Part shown: one piece after another, positions 60,138 to 64,000 of the stretch | How positions within the stretch are numbered: the stretch's first letter is position 1 | Layout of the letters: each line of letters begins with the position of its first letter | Assembly: GCA_002347365.1 (NCBI GenBank) | Contig: DDWT01000008.1 | Location: forward strand, 1 to 64,000 | Reading direction: 5' to 3' | From: Actinobacteria bacterium UBA2279 | Lineage (GTDB): Bacteria; Actinomycetota; Coriobacteriia; Anaerosomatales; Anaerosomataceae | DNA: 64,000 nt | The notes under the pieces: generated by a model | The model's database searches: none | The model's input: the letters and a program-made list of their open reading frames with translations, nothing else | What the model was told of the DNA's origin: nothing | Program-made: the position numbers and the translations under genes

Positions 60138-60143
60138 CCCGTC

Positions 60144-60172
60144 GGGGCCGACACGCTCAGCGTGCCGGCCCC
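60144..60172 (-). terminator. Hairpin between secF and recJ
   Basis: 13 bp inverted repeat with one mismatch (GGGGCCGACACGC and partner) around a 3-base loop, 21 bp after the secF stop. No U tract follows on the - strand, so termination would be weak or factor-assisted; it also overlaps the recJ promoter region. Confidence 0.5.
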
Positions 60173-60193
60173 GTGCAGGAATCGTCGCGACTA

Positions 60194-61108
60194 TCACGCC
60201 GCGTGCTTCTCGTACTTCTTCTTCAAAGCTTGAAACTTGGGCTCGCGCTCTTTCCACAGTGCGTAGATGGGACTGGCCACGCCTATCGAGGAGTACGCAC
60301 CGGAGATCATTCCGATGAACAGAGCGAATGCGAAGTCTTTGAGCGTCGAGCCGCCGAAGGCCAACAGCGCGGCGACCGGGATGAGCGAGGTGAGGCTCGT
60401 GTTGATCGAACGCACGAGAACCTGGTTGATCGAGTCGTTCGCCATCTGCTGGAACGTCTGCTTGACGACACGCTGACCGTTCTCTCGGATGCGATGGAAC
60501 ACGACGATCGTGTCGTACAGAGAGTAGCCAAGGATGGTCAGCAAGGCCGCCATCGTGTTCGGCGTGAACTCGCGACCGAAGAGCGAGAAGATGCCGAGCG
60601 TGATGATGACGTCGTGGACGAGTGCGATGACAGCGGTGACAGACATCTTGTACTCGAAGCGGATCGATATGTACGCCAGGATGGCGAGTATCGACGCCGC
60701 GAGCGCATAGAGCGCCTTCTCGGTGATATTCTTGCCCCACCCGGGACCGATGGTGGTCACGTTGACGTCCTGCTCGGGAAGACCGAGTTCGGACACCACA
60801 AGGCCGAACGCATTGTTCGCTGCGTCGGCATCGCCCTCAGCGGTACGCACGATGAACCCGCCATCGTCGGTGGGCTGGATCGACGCGGTCCCGGCGCTCG
60901 GGACGCCGGCAGCTTCCAGCGCGCCCCGCATCTCGTCGGTGGACACGCTGTTGGTGCCCACGAACGTCATGACCGTGCCACCCTGGAACTCGATACCGAA
61001 CTCAAGGCCGCGAATGGCCAGTGACGCGATGCTCACCACGATCAGTATCGCCGAGATCGCGAACAGCCACTTCTTGTTGCCGAGGAAGTCTATCTGAAGT
61101 CTACGCAT
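60194..61108 (-). CDS. secF: Protein translocase subunit SecF
   Basis: 304 residues, six membrane segments. First segment then the periplasmic-side P1-like domain, with FGIEFQGGTVMTF near the start; the RND-type core includes VTAVIALVHDVIITLGIFSL and LTILGYSLYDTIVVFHRIREN. With SecD it uses the proton motive force to complete protein export. Overlaps secD by 8 bp. Confidence 0.95.
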   Translation of the reverse strand: MRRLQIDFLGNKKWLFAISAILIVVSIASLAIRGLEFGIEFQGGTVMTFVGTNSVSTDEMRGALEAAGVPSAGTASIQPTDDGGFIVRTAEGDADAANNAFGLVVSELGLPEQDVNVTTIGPGWGKNITEKALYALAASILAILAYISIRFEYKMSVTAVIALVHDVIITLGIFSLFGREFTPNTMAALLTILGYSLYDTIVVFHRIRENGQRVVKQTFQQMANDSINQVLVRSINTSLTSLIPVAALLAFGGSTLKDFAFALFIGMISGAYSSIGVASPIYALWKEREPKFQALKKKYEKHAA

Positions 61109-62408
61109 TGGAATCAGCCCCCTTCATGCCGAAGACAAAGGGCTTCTTTGCCACCACGGATTCTGCGAGCAAGATGATCGCGGGTCGGGTGAACAGGAAC
61201 GCAACCGTCAGGTCGCACGAGATACCGATCATCAACGTCAGCGCGAACCCCTTGACCGGGCCGATGGCGATCAGATACAGCATCAACGCCGAGACGAGAG
61301 TGACCACGTCGGCATCTACGCTCGTCAGGAGTGCGTGCCTTGTGCTCGACCGCGCCGCGCTACGGAACGTCTTGCCCAGACGTACCTCCTCTTTGAAGCG
61401 CTCGAACATCAGGATCGACGAGTCGGCCGCAAGGCCGACCGTGAGGACCATACCGGCGATACCCGGCAACGACAGCGCGAACGCACCGAAACGCGAGAGC
61501 AGGGCCAGCACCCCAAGGAAGATGGATGCGAAGAACACGAGACTGAACCAGGAGATCACGCCTAGGCCGCGGTAATAGAGCGCCATGAACACCATGACGA
61601 GTATCAGGCCGGCCAGACCGGCGAGCAGACCCTGAGAAAGCGAGTCCTGGCCAAGTGTCGGTCCCACGACGCGCGACTCGGAGAACGTAAGGTTGACCGG
61701 CAGTGCACCAGCCTGCAGCACGGCTGCGAGACGCTTCGCCTCGTCGGCAGTGAAGCTGCCGGATATCTGGGTATCGCCGCTCAGGATGGGCTCGTTCACG
61801 ACAGGCGCAGACTGGACGATCCCGTCAAGTATGATCACCACTTGCTTACCGACGTTTGCCGACGTGAAGTCCGCCCACGTCTTGACCCCGATGGGATCGA
61901 AGCTCAGAGACACTGCGGGCTGGTTCGTGCGGGTGTCGATATCGGTGGACGCGCGCGTCACGTTCGCTCCGGTGACAATGGCAGCCGAAGCCTCGTAGCT
62001 GCCCTCGGGGAGCTGAACTCCGTACACCAGCACCTCGGTGGTGTTGATGCTTGCCGCAGGAACGAAGTCCAGGCGTCCGGTGCTCTGAAGGGCCTTGAGC
62101 GCCTCGTCAGAGTTCTTCACGCCCGGCAGCTGGACGAGAAACGAGTCCGCTCCCTGCCGCTGAACGGTAGCCTCGGACACACCGAGTCCGTTGACCCGGT
62201 TCGTGAGGATCGTGGAGACGCGCGTCATCGCGTCCTCGGTGATCGTCTCGTTCGCGGTCGGTTCGGCTGTCAGGATGACAGACAACCCGCCCTTGATATC
62301 GAGGCCCTGCGTTATCTTCGCGTCGAGCGGCCAGAACTGCCAGCATGACAGTCCTACGAGCACCACCACGAGGGCGAGTGCGAGGAGATTGCGTTGCTTG
62401 GGATCCAT
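61101..62408 (-). CDS. secD: Protein translocase subunit SecD
   Basis: 435 residues, six membrane segments with a large external domain (about 30-255). Family blocks are QGLDIKGGLSVILTAEP, VNGLGVSEATVQRQG, DSLSQGLLAGLAGLILVMVF and LPGIAGMVLTVGLAADSSIL followed by MFERFKEE. Acts with SecF and YajC on SecYEG. Preceded by the HD hydrolase gene with a 39 bp gap. Confidence 0.96.
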   Translation of the reverse strand: MDPKQRNLLALALVVVLVGLSCWQFWPLDAKITQGLDIKGGLSVILTAEPTANETITEDAMTRVSTILTNRVNGLGVSEATVQRQGADSFLVQLPGVKNSDEALKALQSTGRLDFVPAASINTTEVLVYGVQLPEGSYEASAAIVTGANVTRASTDIDTRTNQPAVSLSFDPIGVKTWADFTSANVGKQVVIILDGIVQSAPVVNEPILSGDTQISGSFTADEAKRLAAVLQAGALPVNLTFSESRVVGPTLGQDSLSQGLLAGLAGLILVMVFMALYYRGLGVISWFSLVFFASIFLGVLALLSRFGAFALSLPGIAGMVLTVGLAADSSILMFERFKEEVRLGKTFRSAARSSTRHALLTSVDADVVTLVSALMLYLIAIGPVKGFALTLMIGISCDLTVAFLFTRPAIILLAESVVAKKPFVFGMKGADSNA

Positions 62409-62447
62409 GGTCGTGTCTCTTCCGTCCTTCCGTTACGCGACGGCTGC

Positions 62448-63125
62448 CTAAAGCAGCTTCGTCTCGTTGATCACCAGGCTGAACCGGGCATCGAGCACAT
62501 CCGCCGCTCTTCGGCAGATCTGCATACGTGAGAGGAATATCTCGAAGTACTCCATGACCTGGCTCTCCTCGGTGGCGATATCGATCTCGAGAGTGAGCGT
62601 CCTGGTCTGGTCGTCAACACGCAGAAACGAACGCTTCGCAGCATAGTTGACTCGGTCGTGTATGTCGAAGGTCGCGGGGTCTGTGTTGCGCACGCGGGTG
62701 TGGTGCACATCGGCCTTGTCGGCCATGATCACGGCAGCACCCACAGCAGTCGCAGGAATGCCGATCTCCTCCTCGTGATTGCCGAGTGCGTTCATGATGA
62801 CCGCCACTTCGGTGAAGTCCAGGCCCAGGCGCACGAGCGTCGATTTCGCCAGCAGGGCCGCAGACACGCCGTGGAACTCGCGTGAAATGCAGTTGCCGAT
62901 GTCATGCATGAACCCTGCGATCGACGCGACCTCTGCGGTGCGGGCATCGTAGCCGAGACGCCTGAGGATGTTGCCGCTGATATGGGCCACAAGGTTGGCA
63001 TGCCGAAGACCGTGCTCGGTATAGCCCAGGGCCCCAAGATAGTCGTCGCCCATCTGGATGTAGGCAAGCACGCCCTGGTCTGCCTGGACGTCGTCCAGCA
63101 TCACGAGCGCGCCGGGCTCGATCAT
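62448..63125 (-). CDS. HD-domain phosphohydrolase
   Basis: 225-residue HD-superfamily protein. Metal-site pattern HGLRHANLV, then FMHDIGNCISREFHG, then NHEEEIG and a later Asp in IMADKADVHHTR. The C-terminal part (about 165-225) is a small alpha/beta segment. Substrate unknown, possibly a nucleotide or cyclic nucleotide. ATG at 63125 lies 1 bp after the yajC stop with GAGGA 6 bases before it. Insertion of an HD gene between yajC and secD is also seen in some Clostridia (from memory). Confidence 0.85.
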   Translation of the reverse strand: MIEPGALVMLDDVQADQGVLAYIQMGDDYLGALGYTEHGLRHANLVAHISGNILRRLGYDARTAEVASIAGFMHDIGNCISREFHGVSAALLAKSTLVRLGLDFTEVAVIMNALGNHEEEIGIPATAVGAAVIMADKADVHHTRVRNTDPATFDIHDRVNYAAKRSFLRVDDQTRTLTLEIDIATEESQVMEYFEIFLSRMQICRRAADVLDARFSLVINETKLL

Positions 63126-63126
63126 G

Positions 63127-63393
63127 CTAGTCCTCGAGCTTTCGCGCCACGGCACTCCGCAAGACTTCGACGGTCACATCGGAGGCGATCTCAAGACCGA
63201 TCCGGTCGTCTTCCACGCTGACGATCGTGCCGTGTATGCCACCGATGGTGATCACCCGATCGCCCACAACCAGCGACGCCATGAGCGCCTGCTGTTCTTT
63301 CTGGCGCTTCATCTGCGGACGAATGAAGAGCAGGTACATGCCGCCCAATACGAGAGCGATCCAAAGCACTTGGCCGAGTGCTGCGCTATCCAT
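63127..63393 (-). CDS. yajC: Preprotein translocase subunit YajC
   Basis: 88 residues: N-terminal membrane segment ending in YLLFIRPQMKRQKEQQ, the family signature, then the cytoplasmic VVGDRVITIGGIHGTIVSVE. Accessory to SecDF. ATG preceded by GGAGGTATTC. First gene of the yajC-HD-secD-secF unit. Confidence 0.95.
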   Translation of the reverse strand: MDSAALGQVLWIALVLGGMYLLFIRPQMKRQKEQQALMASLVVGDRVITIGGIHGTIVSVEDDRIGLEIASDVTVEVLRSAVARKLED

Positions 63394-63453
63394 GAATACC
63401 TCCGGAGAAAGCCGTCAAGAAGGGTGCGCCGCCAACCGTGCGCACGATACTGC

Positions 63454-63462
63454 ATCATACCA
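63454..63462 (-). promoter_or_regulatory. Extended -10 promoter for yajC-secDF
   Basis: TGGTATGAT on the - strand (TG-N plus TATGAT, five of six) starts 12 bases after the tgt stop. Predicted leader about 50 nt. The -35 region overlaps the tgt end and is not recognisable. Confidence 0.4.
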
Positions 63463-63474
63463 CTCGAAACCGAC

Positions 63475-64000
63475 CTAGTAGTCGTCGGCCCCCGGACCGT
63501 CCAACCAGTCGGCGAGGAAGCTCCCGAACGAACCGATCTCTATCGCGGAACGCGCCCGATGGGCGAGATCGATGAGGAAGTGCAAGTTGTGTACCGAAAG
63601 AAGCGTGGCGCCGAGCATCTCCTTCATCGTGATGAGATGACGCAGATACGATCGCGTGTACCCCGTGCACGTGGGGCAGGAACACGCCGGGTCAAGCGGG
63701 CCCGTGTCACGTGTGAACTTGGCGTTCTTCAGGTTCATCCGGCCCGTCGATGAGAATGCGGTACCCGTGCGGGCGGTGCGTGTTGGAAGCACACAGTCGA
63801 ACATGTCGACGCCGAGTGCGATGGCCTGGAGCATCGTTGTGGGATTCCCTACACCCATGAGGTAGCGCGGACGATCCTCGGGCAGCATCGCAGCGACAGG
63901 TGCAAGGCTCTCCAACATGAGTTCGTGCGGCTCACCCACCGAGTAGCCACCGATACCGTAGCCGGGAAGATCCAGCGCCAAGGTCCGCTCAACGCTCTCA
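63475..64000 (-). CDS. tgt: tRNA-guanine transglycosylase (C-terminal part)
   Basis: Partial: the reading frame is open to the window edge, so only about 175 C-terminal residues are seen. Motifs LDLPGYGIGGYSVGEP, MGVGNPTTMLQAIALGVDMF, the catalytic Asp block DCVLPTRTARTGTAF and the zinc site CSCPTC with His in YLRHL. The enzyme exchanges guanine for preQ1 at wobble position 34 of tRNA for queuosine. tgt before yajC-secDF is the common bacterial order. Confidence 0.94.
   Translation of the reverse strand, partial: ESVERTLALDLPGYGIGGYSVGEPHELMLESLAPVAAMLPEDRPRYLMGVGNPTTMLQAIALGVDMFDCVLPTRTARTGTAFSSTGRMNLKNAKFTRDTGPLDPACSCPTCTGYTRSYLRHLITMKEMLGATLLSVHNLHFLIDLAHRARSAIEIGSFGSFLADWLDGPGADDY

Noticed and set aside
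1..64000. Mobile elements, prophage, tRNA or rRNA genes
   Set aside because: No transposase, integrase, terminal repeats, tRNA-like cloverleaf or rRNA sequence was recognised; composition is even throughout.

Overview
This 64 kb window reads as a chromosomal backbone segment of a high-GC, Gram-positive (monoderm) actinobacterium, most likely from the Coriobacteriia or a nearby deep lineage. I infer this from three things: actinobacterial markers (the steA/steB pair beside tlyA, nadK and recN), a gene order that otherwise matches Firmicutes, and a type IV pilus locus with no outer-membrane secretin. I see no phage, insertion sequence, CRISPR array, tRNA or rRNA gene. Only the first two genes (murJ and a GT2 glycosyltransferase) are on the + strand. 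All later protein genes, about 57 of them, are on the - strand, mostly with 1-35 bp overlaps or short gaps.

Read in the direction of - strand transcription (high to low coordinates), the layout is as follows. (1) Secretion, translation and stress block, 64000-47500: tgt (cut by the window edge), yajC, an HD hydrolase, secD, secF, a very large recJ fused to HIRAN and RecQ-like helicase domains, rel, a metallo-beta-lactamase-fold hydrolase, hisS, aspS, a strong candidate 6S RNA gene, a cysteine-less thioredoxin-like lipoprotein, rarA, a DUF948 protein and an anti-sigma/sigma-B-type pair. (2) 46740-37500: AI-2E-type permease, alaS, ruvX, mltG, an ABC exporter, a secreted repeat-like protein, yqeG and aroE. 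(3) Type IV pilus locus, 37499-19279: a second pilB, then a Roadblock protein, a DUF4388 protein, an MglA-like small GTPase and a membrane protein, followed by pilB, pilT, pilC, the major pilin, the prepilin peptidase, three further prepilin-like proteins, pilM, pilN, pilO and a PilP-like protein, closed by a hairpin terminator. (4) Shikimate, EF-P and biotin-carboxylase block, 19161-10100: aroC, aroK-aroB fusion, aroQ, a Xaa-Pro peptidase, efp, a carboxyltransferase fused to a biotin carrier, accC, Asp23-like, nusB and xseB. (5) 9689-2365: dxs, tlyA, nadK, recN, steA and steB, converging on the glycosyltransferase.

The genes combine into several functions: chorismate synthesis (aroE, aroKB, aroQ, aroC), Sec export (yajC-secDF), a pyruvate or acyl carboxylase (accC plus the fusion), a complete inner-membrane pilus machine with a GTPase switch module, stringent response, and envelope growth (murJ, mltG, steAB).

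The observations I rate highest are the 6S RNA between aspS and rarA, the RecJ-HIRAN-RecQ fusion, the GTPase/Roadblock/DUF4388 module with MshEN-like repeats inside the pilus locus, and the carboxyltransferase-AccB fusion. No stretch over 300 bp lacks a gene.
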